Shown: positions 55,300-64,000 of the stretch, piece by piece
Layout: each line of letters starts with the position of its first letter
Numbering within the stretch: position 1 is the stretch's first letter
DNA from: Pantoea coffeiphila
GTDB taxonomy: Bacteria > Pseudomonadota > Gammaproteobacteria > Enterobacterales > Enterobacteriaceae
Assembly: GCF_016909495.1 (NCBI RefSeq)
Contig: NZ_JAFBFW010000003.1
Span: 124,001 to 188,000 of the forward strand
Length of the DNA stretch: 64,000 nucleotides
Reading direction: 5' to 3'
Translations under genes and position numbers: made by a program
Notes under the pieces: generated by a model
What the model saw: only the letters and a program-made list of their open reading frames with translations
What the model was told of the DNA's origin: nothing
Database searches by the model: none

Positions 55300-57255
55300 T
55301 TACGGCATTTTAATGGCTTGTTTCTCTTCCAGCAGTTTCTCCACCACGCCCGGATCGGCAAGCGTTGAGGTATCTCCGAGATTACTGGTATCCCCGGTGG
55401 CGATTTTGCGCAGAATACGTCGCATGATCTTGCCGGAGCGGGTTTTCGGCAGGGAATCGGTCCAGTGCAATACATCCGGCGTGGCAATTGGGCCAATCTC
55501 TTTACGCACCCAGTTACGCACTTCGGTATACAGCTCCGGCGTGGGTTCTTCACCGTGGTTCAGGGTGATATAGGCATAAATCGCCTGGCCCTTCAGGCTG
55601 TGAGGAATGCCAACCACGGCGGCTTCGGCAATTTTCGGGTGCGATACCAGTGCGGATTCGATCTCGGCGGTCCCCAGGCGGTGGCCGGAAACGTTCAGCA
55701 CATCGTCAACGCGGCCAGTGATCCAGTAGTCGCCGTCGGCGTCACGGCGCGCGCCGTCGCCGCTGAAATACATATTCTTAAACGTTGAGAAATAGGTCTG
55801 TTCAAAACGTTCATGATCGCCGAACAGCGTTCGCGCCTGGCCCGGCCATGAATCGGTTATCACCAGATTGCCTTCGGTTGCACCTTCCTGTGGGTGGCCT
55901 TCGTTGTCGACCAGCGCAGGCTGAACGCCAAAGAACGGTTTGGTGGCCGAACCCGGTTTCAGGGTGGTTGCTCCGGGCAGTGGGGTGATCATAAAGCCAC
56001 CGGTTTCGGTCTGCCACCAGGTATCGGAGATCGGGCAGCGCCCGTTACCAATTTTCTTGTGGAACCATTCCCAAGCTTCCGGGTTAATCGGCTCGCCGAC
56101 TGAACCCAGAATACGCAGGGAGGAGCGATCGGTACCCTCAATCGCCTTATCACCTTCGGCCATCAGCGCACGGACCGCCGTCGGTGCCGTATAGAGAATC
56201 GTCACCTTATGCTTATCAACCACTTCCGCCATGCGACTTGGTTTTGGCCAGTTTGGCACGCCCTCGAACATCAGCGTCGTTGCGCCGCAGGCCAGCGGCC
56301 CGTAGAGCAGATAGCTGTGGCCGGTGACCCAGCCAACATCGGCGGTACACCAGTAAATATCTTCCGGATGGTAATCAAACACGTACTTAAATGTGGTAGC
56401 GGCATACACCAGATAGCCACCGGTGGTGTGCAGTACGCCTTTCGGCTTGCCGGTCGAGCCGGAGGTGTAGAGGATAAACAGCGGATCTTCGGCGTTCATT
56501 TCAACCGGCTGGTGCTCGCTGCTGGCATTAGCCACCAGTTCGTGCCACCACAGATCGCGTCCGCTTTTCCAGCCGCCATCGCGACCGGTACGGCGAAATA
56601 CCACCACATTTTTCACGCCGGTAACGGCAGGGTTATTCAGCGCGTCATCGACGTTTTTCTTCAGCGGGATGCTGCGACCCGCACGAACACCTTCATCGGC
56701 GGTAATCACCAGTCTGGCGTTACTGTCGATAATTCGTCCCGCTACGGCTTCTGGTGAAAAGCCACCGAAAATCACTGAATGGATTGCGCCAATACGCGCG
56801 CAGGCCAGCATGGCAACCGCCGCTTCCGGCACCATTGGCATATAAATCGCCACGACGTCGCCTTTATTGATGCCCAGATCCTGCAGCACGTTGGCGAAGC
56901 GGCACACGTCACGATGCAGCTCACGATAGGTGAGGGTTTTACTTTCGCTGGCGTCATCGCCTTCCCAGATGATGGCCGGATGGTCACCGCGCGTTTGCAG
57001 GTGGCGATCCAGGCAGTTGGCAGCCAGATTCAGGGTGCCATCTTCAAACCAGCGAATCGAAATATTACCCGGGGCGAAAGAGGTATTTTTCACCGTACGG
57101 TAAGGCTTGATCCAGTCAAGTATTTTGCCTTGCTCACCCCAGAATGCATCGGGGTCCTGCACTGATTGCTGGTACATCGACTGGTACTGCTGAGCATTAA
57201 TCAGGGTATTTTCCGCAATATTCGCGGGAACAGGGTACGTATGTATTTGGCTCAT
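55300..57255 (-). CDS. acs: Acetyl-CoA synthetase Acs
   Basis: 651 residues (E. coli 652). Activates acetate with ATP and CoA to acetyl-CoA through acetyl-AMP. The adenylate-forming motif [20 protein letters not shown] and the C-terminal [11 protein letters not shown], whose lysine is acetylated to control the enzyme in other bacteria, are both intact. Start ATG 57255 (MSQIHTYPV) is preceded by AAGGAGG; an in-frame start at 57294 is rejected. It is the first gene of acs-yjcH-actP and divergent from gltP. Confidence 0.97.
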   Translation of the reverse strand: MSQIHTYPVPANIAENTLINAQQYQSMYQQSVQDPDAFWGEQGKILDWIKPYRTVKNTSFAPGNISIRWFEDGTLNLAANCLDRHLQTRGDHPAIIWEGDDASESKTLTYRELHRDVCRFANVLQDLGINKGDVVAIYMPMVPEAAVAMLACARIGAIHSVIFGGFSPEAVAGRIIDSNARLVITADEGVRAGRSIPLKKNVDDALNNPAVTGVKNVVVFRRTGRDGGWKSGRDLWWHELVANASSEHQPVEMNAEDPLFILYTSGSTGKPKGVLHTTGGYLVYAATTFKYVFDYHPEDIYWCTADVGWVTGHSYLLYGPLACGATTLMFEGVPNWPKPSRMAEVVDKHKVTILYTAPTAVRALMAEGDKAIEGTDRSSLRILGSVGEPINPEAWEWFHKKIGNGRCPISDTWWQTETGGFMITPLPGATTLKPGSATKPFFGVQPALVDNEGHPQEGATEGNLVITDSWPGQARTLFGDHERFEQTYFSTFKNMYFSGDGARRDADGDYWITGRVDDVLNVSGHRLGTAEIESALVSHPKIAEAAVVGIPHSLKGQAIYAYITLNHGEEPTPELYTEVRNWVRKEIGPIATPDVLHWTDSLPKTRSGKIMRRILRKIATGDTSNLGDTSTLADPGVVEKLLEEKQAIKMP

Positions 57256-57775
57256 GGCTGGCCTCCTTGAAGATGTTAATAATATGTCAATCAATGGTTA
57301 AGTGAAGATGCCCGCAAGGCTTTGTTTTCTTTTTGAGCGGCAGATCACGCCATAACCCAGCGTAATGAAACCGGGGGGAGACATTGTCATAAAGAGAGGG
57401 ATGCGACAGGAAAAAGGCGAATTTACGGCGGTGCAGTGTACAAAAAAAGCGCAAGCAGACCGTTAGTTTGCCACGACTAATAGCAGAACCGTGCATAGTT
57501 ATGTTGTTTTAATGATTTAATATTGTTAACTATAACAATAACTTAGTTTAATGTGATTAAAAATAGAGCTTTATTCTGTCTAAAATTAACAAAATAGATA
57601 CATATTTCTCAGGCTTGCATTAATGGCGCTTAAAATGGTACTGATTACGCGCCTGAATACAGGTATCAACCATCCATTACCTGTGAATTGACCGGTTTCG
57701 GTCTGCCTCCCTTGAGTGTCATTCACTCCGCAAGCTCCGCGCGGAAAGCAGGTCATGTTAAGGAAAAGACTCGTT
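57256..57775. promoter_or_regulatory. Divergent acs-gltP control region
   Basis: 520 bp with no gene seen; 57490-57640 is strongly AT-rich. Promoters for both neighbours must lie here. In E. coli acs is activated by CRP; I see no site good enough to name. The nrf genes that stand here in E. coli are absent. Confidence 0.55.
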
Positions 57776-59074
57776 ATGAAAGCAATAAAACTCAGCCTTG
57801 CCTGGCAAATATTGATTGCGTTGGTACTGGGGATCGTCGTTGGGGCGGTTCTGCATAATCAACCCGGGGAACGTGAATGGTTAGTCACTAACATTCTCAG
57901 CCCTGCCGGTGACATCTTTATTCACCTGATCAAGATGATTGTTGTACCTATCGTTATCTCCACGCTGATTGTTGGCATCGCCGGCGTCGGGGATGCCAAG
58001 AAACTCGGACGTATTGGCGTTAAAACGATTGTTTATTTTGAAGTGATTACCACCATTGCCATTGTGACAGGTATTACTCTGGCGAATGTATTCCAACCCG
58101 GTTCCGGCATTGATATGTCGACGCTGGCAACGGTGGACATCTCTAAATATGAAGCCACAACGGCACAGGTTCAGGGCCAGCCTCACAGCCTGGTCACCAC
58201 CATTCTGTCGCTGATTCCGCAGAATATTTTCGCTGCTATCGCCAAAGGTGACATGCTGCCGATTATCTTCTTCTCAGTGCTGTTTGGTCTGGGCCTCTCG
58301 TCGCTGCCGTCTGAACATCGCGACCCGCTGGTGAAAGTGTTCCGTTCCACCTCAGAAGCGATGTTTAAAGTGACCAGCATGATTATGCGTTATGCGCCGG
58401 TTGGGGTATTTGCGCTGATCTCGGTGACCGTGGCTAACTTTGGTTTTGCTTCGCTGTGGCCGCTGGCCAAGCTGGTGATTCTGGTGTACGCCGCTATCGC
58501 CTTCTTCGCCTTTGTGGTGCTGGGAGCCGTCGCGCGTATCTGCAACCTGCGTATCACCGTGCTGTTCCGCATCCTGAAGGATGAGCTGATCCTGGCTTAC
58601 TCCACCGCCAGTTCGGAAACCGTACTGCCGCGTATTATGGAGAAGATGGAAGCCTACGGCGCGCCGAAGTCGATCACCAGCTTCGTCGTACCAACCGGCT
58701 ATTCGTTTAACCTCGACGGTTCAACGCTGTACCAGAGTATTGCGGCGATCTTTATCGCGCAGCTGTACGGCATCAACCTGTCGCTGGGCGACGAAATCAT
58801 TCTGGTGCTGACGTTGATGGTGACGTCGAAAGGGATCGCTGGCGTACCGGGCGTCTCCTTCGTGGTGCTGCTGGCGACGCTGGGCAGTGTCGGCATTCCT
58901 CTGGAAGGCCTGGCATTTATTGCCGGCGTTGACCGTATCCTCGATATGGCGCGTACCGCACTGAACGTAGTGGGTAATGCGCTGGCGGTGCTGGTTGTCG
59001 CCAAGTGGGAGCATCAGTTTGATACGAAGCAGGCCTCTGCCTACGAGGCGCAGCTGAAAGCCGTTCATTCCTGA
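57776..59074 (+). CDS. gltP: Glutamate/aspartate:proton symporter GltP
   Basis: 432 residues, DAACS family. Eight helices and two re-entrant loops; the family's serine-rich motif is AYSTASSETVLPRIMEKMEA, followed by PTGYSFNLDGSTLYQSIAAI and MVTSKGIAGVPGVSFVVLL. It imports glutamate and aspartate with protons. I choose the ATG at 57776 (MKAIKLSLAWQIL) by match to GltP, though AAGGA then lies about 11 bases away; an ATG at 57755 is possible. A GC-rich hairpin follows. Confidence 0.95.
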   Translation: MKAIKLSLAWQILIALVLGIVVGAVLHNQPGEREWLVTNILSPAGDIFIHLIKMIVVPIVISTLIVGIAGVGDAKKLGRIGVKTIVYFEVITTIAIVTGITLANVFQPGSGIDMSTLATVDISKYEATTAQVQGQPHSLVTTILSLIPQNIFAAIAKGDMLPIIFFSVLFGLGLSSLPSEHRDPLVKVFRSTSEAMFKVTSMIMRYAPVGVFALISVTVANFGFASLWPLAKLVILVYAAIAFFAFVVLGAVARICNLRITVLFRILKDELILAYSTASSETVLPRIMEKMEAYGAPKSITSFVVPTGYSFNLDGSTLYQSIAAIFIAQLYGINLSLGDEIILVLTLMVTSKGIAGVPGVSFVVLLATLGSVGIPLEGLAFIAGVDRILDMARTALNVVGNALAVLVVAKWEHQFDTKQASAYEAQLKAVHS

Positions 59075-59088
59075 TAGTGTCCTTATCG

Positions 59089-59110
59089 GGCGGGCCGATC
59101 GCGGCCCGCC
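59089..59110 (+). terminator. Hairpin after gltP
   Basis: GGCGGGCCG and CGGCCCGCC form a perfect 9 bp stem with a 4-base loop, followed by TGATTTCCTT. Confidence 0.6.
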
Positions 59111-59217
59111 TGATTTCCTTCCTCGTTCGCCGCTGCCTCTCCGCCCGCCTTCTCTTTTTCCCGCTTTCTGCCCGCGTCTTTGTTAAGCTTAAATTCCTGC
59201 TCACCTTCGGGAATCCT

Positions 59218-59985
59218 ATGTCATCTTCCGTTGATTTTTCGTTTGCTACCCGCCCGCTGGTGCCTTACGCGCATGATTATCGCCATGGCGACAGTGAGCC
59301 GAGGCATCATCATAACTGCGCACAGCTGGTCCATACGCTGAGCGGCGTGGTGCGTATTGAAACGGACCTGGGCCACTGGATTGTGCCGCCGGGGCGCGGC
59401 GTCTGGCTGCCTGCGGGCGTGCCTCATGCGCTGCAAATGACCGGTAACGTGGCGGCGCGAACGCTGTTTGTCGATCCGCTGGCGCGGGCCGATCTGCCAG
59501 CCAGTTGTCAGGTGGTGCAGGTATCCCCGCTGTTGCGCGAGCTGATAGTCAGCGCGCTGGCACTGCCGGAATCCTATGCTCCCGCCAGCCGGGCGGAGCG
59601 AATTTATGAGCTGATACTGGATGAGATTCGCGTGATGACCGAACTGCCGTTCAGCCTGCCGGAGCCGCAGAGCGAGGCGCTGATTTCGCTGTGTGATGCC
59701 CTGAGGGCCAGGCCGGGAGAGAGCTGGACGCTGGAGAACAGCGCCCGGCGCATCAACGTCAGCAGCCGTACGCTTGCACGCCGCTTTTATCAGGAAACCG
59801 GGCTGCAGTTCAGCGATTGGGTAAGGCGCGCCAGGCTGATGGAAGCGCTGGCGCGTTTAGCACGGGGAGACTCGGTGCTGACGGTATCACTCGATTTGGG
59901 CTACGAAAGCCAGAGTGCGTTCAGCGCAATGTTCCGCCGCATTATGGGCGTGGCGCCCAGCGACTACTTCCCACCCGCCAGCTGA
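59218..59985 (+). CDS. AraC-family regulator (cupin N-domain, NimR/YdfE-like)
   Basis: 255 residues. A cupin sensor domain (HHHNCAQLVHTLSGVVRIET, then VPPGRGVWLPAGVPHALQMT) is followed by two AraC helix-turn-helices (LENSARRINVSSRTLARRFY, and SLDLGYESQSAFSAMFRRIM). ATG 59218 (MSSSVDFSF) fits the family; the frame is open from 59077 but that part reads through the gltP terminator. The last 22 bp overlap leuA on the opposite strand. Target genes are not evident; regulators of this type often control a neighbouring exporter, which is not present here. Confidence 0.88.
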   Translation: MSSSVDFSFATRPLVPYAHDYRHGDSEPRHHHNCAQLVHTLSGVVRIETDLGHWIVPPGRGVWLPAGVPHALQMTGNVAARTLFVDPLARADLPASCQVVQVSPLLRELIVSALALPESYAPASRAERIYELILDEIRVMTELPFSLPEPQSEALISLCDALRARPGESWTLENSARRINVSSRTLARRFYQETGLQFSDWVRRARLMEALARLARGDSVLTVSLDLGYESQSAFSAMFRRIMGVAPSDYFPPAS

Positions 59986-61640
59986 CCCTGCGCCAGCGCA
60001 TTCAGCAGCGCCTGCAGCGAAGCGCGGGAAACGTCACTGTCGATACCCACCCCCCAGGCGCTGTGATTACCGGCAAAGGTGCAGTGCAGATAGGCGACGG
60101 AGCGGCTGTCGCTGCGCTGACCCAGAGTGTGCTCATGATAATCCTGAATGGTAAAGGAGACGTCAAACGCCTGGCGCAGCGCGTCGACCGCCGCCGACAG
60201 CAGCCCGTTCCCCCGACCTGCCACAGCGTAGGGGCGGTTATCCTGCTGTACGCTGGCCTCAAACTGCAGCTGTCCATGGCTGTCGCTCTGGCTGCGGTAT
60301 TCCCCCAGCTGCAGCTCTGGTGCGGTCAGGCCATACGCCTGGCGGAACAGCTGCCAGATAGCGGCCTGGGTCATCTCTTTGCCTTCGCCGTCGGTGACCT
60401 GCTGTACCCGCTGGCTGAAATCCTGCTGAAGTGCTCGTGGCAGGACCAGTCCGTGATTTTGCTCGATCATCCAGGCCGCCCCACTTTTCCCTGACTGGCT
60501 GTTAACGCGGATCACCGCCTCATAGTTACAGCCGATGTCCGCCGGGTCCAGCGGCAGATAAGGCACTTCCCAGACGTTATCCTGCTGCTCTTTGCGGGCA
60601 GCAAAGCCTTTCTTAATTGCATCCTGGTGTGAACCGGAGAAGGCGGTAAACACCAGCTCCCCGGCGTAAGGATGGCGTGGGTGAACCGGCAGCTGGTTGC
60701 ACTGCTCAACCAGGTCTACTACCTGCTTCAGCTGGCTGAAATCAAGCCCAGGGTTGATGCCCTGGGTATAAAAGTTCAGCGCCATGGTCACCAAATCGAC
60801 GTTACCGGTGCGTTCCCCGTTGCCAAACAGGCAGCCTTCCACCCGGTCTGCTCCGGCCAGCAGGGCCAGTTCGGCCGCGGCGATGCCGGTGCCGCGATCG
60901 TTATGTGGGTGGACGCTGATGCAAACCTCAGGACGCCAGGAGAAGTGGCGACAGAAGTATTCAATCTGATCGGCATAGACATTAGGCGTGCTGACTTCCA
61001 CCGTAGCGGGCAGGTTGACGATCATCGGCCTTTCCGCGCAGGGCTGCCAGACGGCGGCAACCGCCTCGCAGATTTCCAGCGCGAAGTCGAGTTCGGTAAA
61101 ACAGAACGTTTCCGGCGAATATTCAAAGGTCCAGTTAGTCTGCGGCTGTTCCTCGCTGCGCTGACGGATCAGGCGGGTCGCATTCACCGCCAGTTCGATA
61201 ATCTGCTCTTTGCTCTGGCGGAATACCAGTCGACGGAATACCGGCGCGGTGGCGTTATAAAGGTGTACCGTGGCATTTTTCGCCCCTTCAAGGGATAAAA
61301 AAGTGCGGTCGATCAGATCGCTACGTGCCTGGGTCAGCACCTGTATTGATACGTCATCCGGGATCATCCGCTGTTCGATCAGCTCGCGAACGAAATTGAA
61401 ATCGGTCTGTGAAGCGGAAGGGAAAGCCACTTCAATTTCCTTAAAACCACACTGCAACAGCAGCTGCCAGAACAGCTTTTTACGCGTGCTATCCATTGGC
61501 TCGGCCAGCGACTGGTTGCCATCGCGCAGATCGGTAGAGAGCCAGCGCGGTGCCTGGGTCAGCGTTTTACCTGGCCACTGACGATCGTTCAGTGCCACCG
61601 GGGGAAAAGCGCGATATTTGTCGTTGGGTTGTTGCAGCAT
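59964..61640 (-). CDS. leuA: 2-isopropylmalate synthase, long (type 2) form
   Basis: 558 residues. It condenses acetyl-CoA and 2-oxoisovalerate to 2-isopropylmalate, the first step of leucine synthesis. The catalytic TIM barrel begins with STDLRDGNQSLAEPM, the HMGL signature, and contains the metal site SVHPHNDRGTGIAAAEL; the C-terminal LeuA regulatory dimer domain for leucine feedback occupies about residues 420-558. This is the type found in Pseudomonas and actinobacteria rather than the ~520-residue LeuA of the enteric leuABCD operon, and no leuBCD genes are adjacent. AAGGAGGAATCAC precedes the ATG. A terminator lies 100 bp upstream. Confidence 0.92.
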   Translation of the reverse strand: MLQQPNDKYRAFPPVALNDRQWPGKTLTQAPRWLSTDLRDGNQSLAEPMDSTRKKLFWQLLLQCGFKEIEVAFPSASQTDFNFVRELIEQRMIPDDVSIQVLTQARSDLIDRTFLSLEGAKNATVHLYNATAPVFRRLVFRQSKEQIIELAVNATRLIRQRSEEQPQTNWTFEYSPETFCFTELDFALEICEAVAAVWQPCAERPMIVNLPATVEVSTPNVYADQIEYFCRHFSWRPEVCISVHPHNDRGTGIAAAELALLAGADRVEGCLFGNGERTGNVDLVTMALNFYTQGINPGLDFSQLKQVVDLVEQCNQLPVHPRHPYAGELVFTAFSGSHQDAIKKGFAARKEQQDNVWEVPYLPLDPADIGCNYEAVIRVNSQSGKSGAAWMIEQNHGLVLPRALQQDFSQRVQQVTDGEGKEMTQAAIWQLFRQAYGLTAPELQLGEYRSQSDSHGQLQFEASVQQDNRPYAVAGRGNGLLSAAVDALRQAFDVSFTIQDYHEHTLGQRSDSRSVAYLHCTFAGNHSAWGVGIDSDVSRASLQALLNALAQGQLAGGK

Positions 61641-61738
61641 AGTGATTCCTCCTTGTGATAGAGGCTCTATTCTGCGTGGGGATCGCCGGTATTGACCGAC
61701 GCAAAGCTGACAACCTGATGCTGAAAAGTGACAGGCCG

Positions 61739-61775
61739 AAAAAAAAAGGAACAGATCGCTTCATCTGCCCCTTTT
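61739..61775 (-). terminator. Intrinsic terminator in the leuA leader (attenuator candidate)
   Basis: On the minus strand, arms AAAAGGGGCAGAT and ATCTGTTCCTTTT (two G.T pairs) enclose a 6-base loop and are followed by an uninterrupted T-run (nine A on the plus strand, 61739-61747). It ends about 100 bp before leuA. It may attenuate leuA or end an upstream small transcript. Confidence 0.7.
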
Positions 61776-61787
61776 GACACCCTGGTG

Positions 61788-61934
61788 TTAGCGTTTATAT
61801 ACGATGCCCTTTCCGAATATTATCTGCCTTTTTTTGCGGTAAACCGGCGGCTTAGTTAAATAATTTGCCAGGTTGATAACAATCTTATTCGGGCGCCTGT
61901 CATTATTTGTAGACTCTTTTAGATTATTTTTCAT
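61788..61934 (-). CDS. Small basic hypothetical ORF upstream of leuA
   Basis: Not recognised. 48 residues, MKNNLKESTNNDRRPNKIVI and then a Lys/Arg-rich end (VYRKKRQIIFGKGIVYKR). It ends 13 bp before the strong terminator at 61775, as a short gene would, but has no good ribosome-binding site and is in AT-rich DNA. It is not a Leu-rich leader peptide. Low confidence. Confidence 0.25.
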   Translation of the reverse strand: MKNNLKESTNNDRRPNKIVINLANYLTKPPVYRKKRQIIFGKGIVYKR

Positions 61935-62332
61935 CTTAATTAACCGAAATTGTGATTGATGCTGCAATTTCAAATGGTATTTCGCGTATGCAAAAAGTGA
62001 ATAAGGATGAATAAGGTGCGCACCCGTATGCATTTCAATCTGTTAGCCTTTATTTTTGGTTAAACATTGTAATTAATTATGAATAAAGTAATTCTGGATA
62101 AACTTACCATGAGGATATTTAAATTTACGCCAGCATTATTACTTAGATAACTAATCAGAGTTGATAAGTTTTCTACTAACGGGTGAAGACAAAAAATTAT
62201 TTCAATGCTTTTAAAGCGCTGGAAACGTATTGCGCCGTTTGCGTAACGATTGATTTAGGGATTTTTACTACAGTTATAGCATCGTGCAGGTTGCCGCCTG
62301 TGCAGAGTGTATGCCCGAGATAAGGAGATAAG
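61935..62332. promoter_or_regulatory. AT-rich region before the dihydroxyacetone kinase gene
   Basis: About 400 bp without a credible gene. It must contain the dhaK promoter; GATAAGGAGATAAG (62319-62332) is the ribosome-binding site. No regulator site recognised. Confidence 0.45.
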
Positions 62333-63973
62333 ATGAGTCAGTTTTTTATGAACGACAAGCAACATCTGGTCAATGAGGCGATAGAAGGCTCGCTGTTAAG
62401 TACGCCTTTTCATAATCTTAGCCGTCTCGCGCTGGGAGCAGATTTGCGTATTGTCGTGCGCAGTGACTGGGACCGTTCGAAAGTTGCGCTGATTTCCGGT
62501 GGCGGTTCCGGCCACGAACCTGCCCACATCGGCTTTGTCGGCAAAGGAATGCTGAGTGCCGCGGTGTGCGGCGATGTTTTTGCTTCCCCCAGTGTGGATG
62601 CCGTGCTGCACGCCATTATTAACGTAACCGGTGAGGCTGGCTGTCTGCTGATCGTCAAGAACTACACCGGCGATCGGCTGAACTTTGGTCTGGCGGCGGA
62701 GAAAGCCAAACAGCTGGGGTATCGGGTGGAAATGGTGATGGTGCAGGATGATATCGCGCTGCCGGACAACCCTCAGCCTCGTGGCATTGCGGGTACGGCG
62801 CTGGTGCATAAAATTGCCGGTTATGCCGCTGAACAGGGGAAGAGCCTGGCCGATGTCACCGCATTAGCGCAGAGGGCCATCAAGCAGATCGCCTCCATCG
62901 GTGTTGCCTTCAGCAGCTGTCATATTCCAGGAGAAGCCCGTGATGACCGCGTCAAGCCGGGCACCTGCGAGGTAGGGATGGGGATTCACGGTGAGCCGGG
63001 CGCATCGACGTTGAAAACCCAGAACAGCGTGGAGATCGTCGCTCAGATGGTGCAGCGCCTTACCGCTCACACAGGCGATCGACCGCTGGCACTGTTAATC
63101 AATAACCTCGGCGGTTTTTCGATGCTGGAGATGGCGGTGCTGACGCGGGAAGTGCTGCGCTCGCCGATTGGCAGGCAGGCTCGGCTGCTGCTGGGGCCGG
63201 CAACGCTGGTCAGCGCGCTGGATATGAAGGGATTCTCGCTGTCTGTTCTGCGGCTGGATGATGAGTTTGAGAAGGCGCTGCTGGCGAAAGTGGAAGCGGC
63301 GGGCTGGACAGAGGCTGTCTCACCGTCAACGCTGGTGGAAGCACCGGCGAAGACCCTCGATCGACAGCCGACCTTTACGCCTTCCTCTAACGATAAAGTG
63401 GCCGCACTGTTGACCACCCTTTGCCGGACGCTGATTGCGCAGGAAAGCGAGTTAAACAATCTGGATGCGAAAGTGGGCGACGGCGATACCGGTTCAACAT
63501 TTGCCGCCGGAGCCAGAAGCCTCCTCAAGGCCTGCGAAGAGCAGTCGCTGCCGCTCGATCGGACCGGGCAGTTGCTAAACGTTATTGGCGAAAAGCTGGC
63601 GACGGTGATGGGAGGCTCATCGGGCGTGCTGATGTCGATTATGTTCACTGCCGCCGGTCAGCGCCTGGAAGAGGGCGAGCCGCTGCCGCAGGCGCTGCAA
63701 TACGGTCTGGAGCGTATGCAGCATTACGGCGGTGCGCGGGTCGGGCAGCGTACGATGATTGATGCATTGGACCCTGCGTTTAACGCTTTGGCTGAGGGGA
63801 AAGATCTGGCTGCTGTTGCGCAAGCCGCACGTGAAGGGGCCGAGAGCACCAGTCTGATGCGCAGCGCCGGAGCAGGGCGCGCTTCCTATTTGAATGCAGA
63901 AAGCCTGGACGGCGTGAAAGATCCCGGCGCATACGCGGTAGAAAAAGTGTTCGCCGCGCTGGCCGGAAAATAG
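62333..63973 (+). CDS. dhaK: ATP-dependent dihydroxyacetone kinase (fused DhaK-DhaL)
   Basis: 546 residues, single-chain kinase like that of Citrobacter, not the PTS-type split enzyme. The DhaK domain (1-330) has GGGSGHEPAHIGFVGKGM at 56-73 and the substrate-binding His219 in GMGIHGEPG; the DhaL nucleotide domain (from about 352) has the Mg-binding DAKVGDGDTGSTF at 378-390 and GGSSGVLMSIMF. It phosphorylates dihydroxyacetone with ATP to enter glycolysis. ATG 62333 has AAGGAGA upstream. No glycerol dehydrogenase or regulator is visible before the window ends 27 bp after the stop. Confidence 0.95.
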   Translation: MSQFFMNDKQHLVNEAIEGSLLSTPFHNLSRLALGADLRIVVRSDWDRSKVALISGGGSGHEPAHIGFVGKGMLSAAVCGDVFASPSVDAVLHAIINVTGEAGCLLIVKNYTGDRLNFGLAAEKAKQLGYRVEMVMVQDDIALPDNPQPRGIAGTALVHKIAGYAAEQGKSLADVTALAQRAIKQIASIGVAFSSCHIPGEARDDRVKPGTCEVGMGIHGEPGASTLKTQNSVEIVAQMVQRLTAHTGDRPLALLINNLGGFSMLEMAVLTREVLRSPIGRQARLLLGPATLVSALDMKGFSLSVLRLDDEFEKALLAKVEAAGWTEAVSPSTLVEAPAKTLDRQPTFTPSSNDKVAALLTTLCRTLIAQESELNNLDAKVGDGDTGSTFAAGARSLLKACEEQSLPLDRTGQLLNVIGEKLATVMGGSSGVLMSIMFTAAGQRLEEGEPLPQALQYGLERMQHYGGARVGQRTMIDALDPAFNALAEGKDLAAVAQAAREGAESTSLMRSAGAGRASYLNAESLDGVKDPGAYAVEKVFAALAGK

Positions 63974-64000
63974 CCTGATTGTTGACGATGGCCGCCTCGG

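Noticed and set aside
61567..61764. 65-codon frame before leuA as a leader peptide
   Set aside because: It starts inside the terminator loop, is not Leu-rich and runs into leuA in another frame, so it cannot work as a classical leu leader.

Overview
The window looks like a chromosomal segment of an Erwinia/Pantoea-type enterobacterium (Erwiniaceae is an inference from gene content and order, not a database result). The soxS/soxR - GST - ghxP - yjcE and actP - yjcH - acs - gltP blocks follow the order known from enteric bacteria, but nrf genes are absent between acs and gltP, and accessory modules (a cidAB pair, a pga exopolysaccharide operon, a siderophore-receptor cassette, a long-form leuA, a dihydroxyacetone kinase) lie between them. 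Coding DNA is moderately GC-rich; a few intergenic stretches are clearly AT-rich.

Layout. 1-3.3 kb: the end of an MFS transporter, a Crp/Fnr regulator, an orphan antitoxin with the remains of its toxin gene, and four copies of a ~190 bp structured repeat. 3.3-8.5 kb: complete sorbitol (glucitol) operon srlAEBD-srlM-srlR-gutQ with matching SrlR-like operators upstream of srlA and srlR. 9-15.2 kb: a LacI-controlled polyol/sugar cluster (MFS sugar porter, TIM-barrel isomerase, Gfo/Idh/MocA dehydrogenase, orphan periplasmic binding protein, LacI regulator) carrying four near-identical operators. 15.4-21.2 kb: TetR regulator, Bcr/CflA-type MFS, Tat-exported FAD oxidoreductase and FepA-like TonB receptor; the two outer promoters share an unusual TGTACA-N2-TGTACA motif.

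22-34.8 kb: gdhA, an amino-acid permease of the CycA family, dld, the Hsp70 hscC with its J-domain partner, an alpha/beta hydrolase, small exported and VirK-like proteins, and an AraC/EamA pair. 34.8-36.6 kb: an AT-rich zone with an IS3-type transposase remnant, yjcB and a long leader before pga. 36.6-43.7 kb: pgaABCD followed by a membrane GGDEF diguanylate cyclase, a plausible production-plus-activation unit for poly-N-acetylglucosamine.

43.7-51.9 kb: divergent soxS/soxR with a perfect SoxR box, a glutathione S-transferase, ghxP with a PurR box, the antiporter yjcE, a LysR regulator divergent from cidAB, and a YfaZ-type porin-like protein. 52-64 kb: an Rpn-family nuclease with a strong internal start that predicts a gene within a gene, then actP-yjcH-acs (acetate uptake and activation), gltP, an AraC regulator overlapping the end of a class-2 leuA with a terminator in its leader, and a fused DhaK/DhaL-type dihydroxyacetone kinase.

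The best candidates for something undescribed are the four-copy repeat with covarying hairpins that share (A)GGAC loops, the receptor/flavoprotein/MFS cassette with its shared motif, and the intragenic Rpn product.
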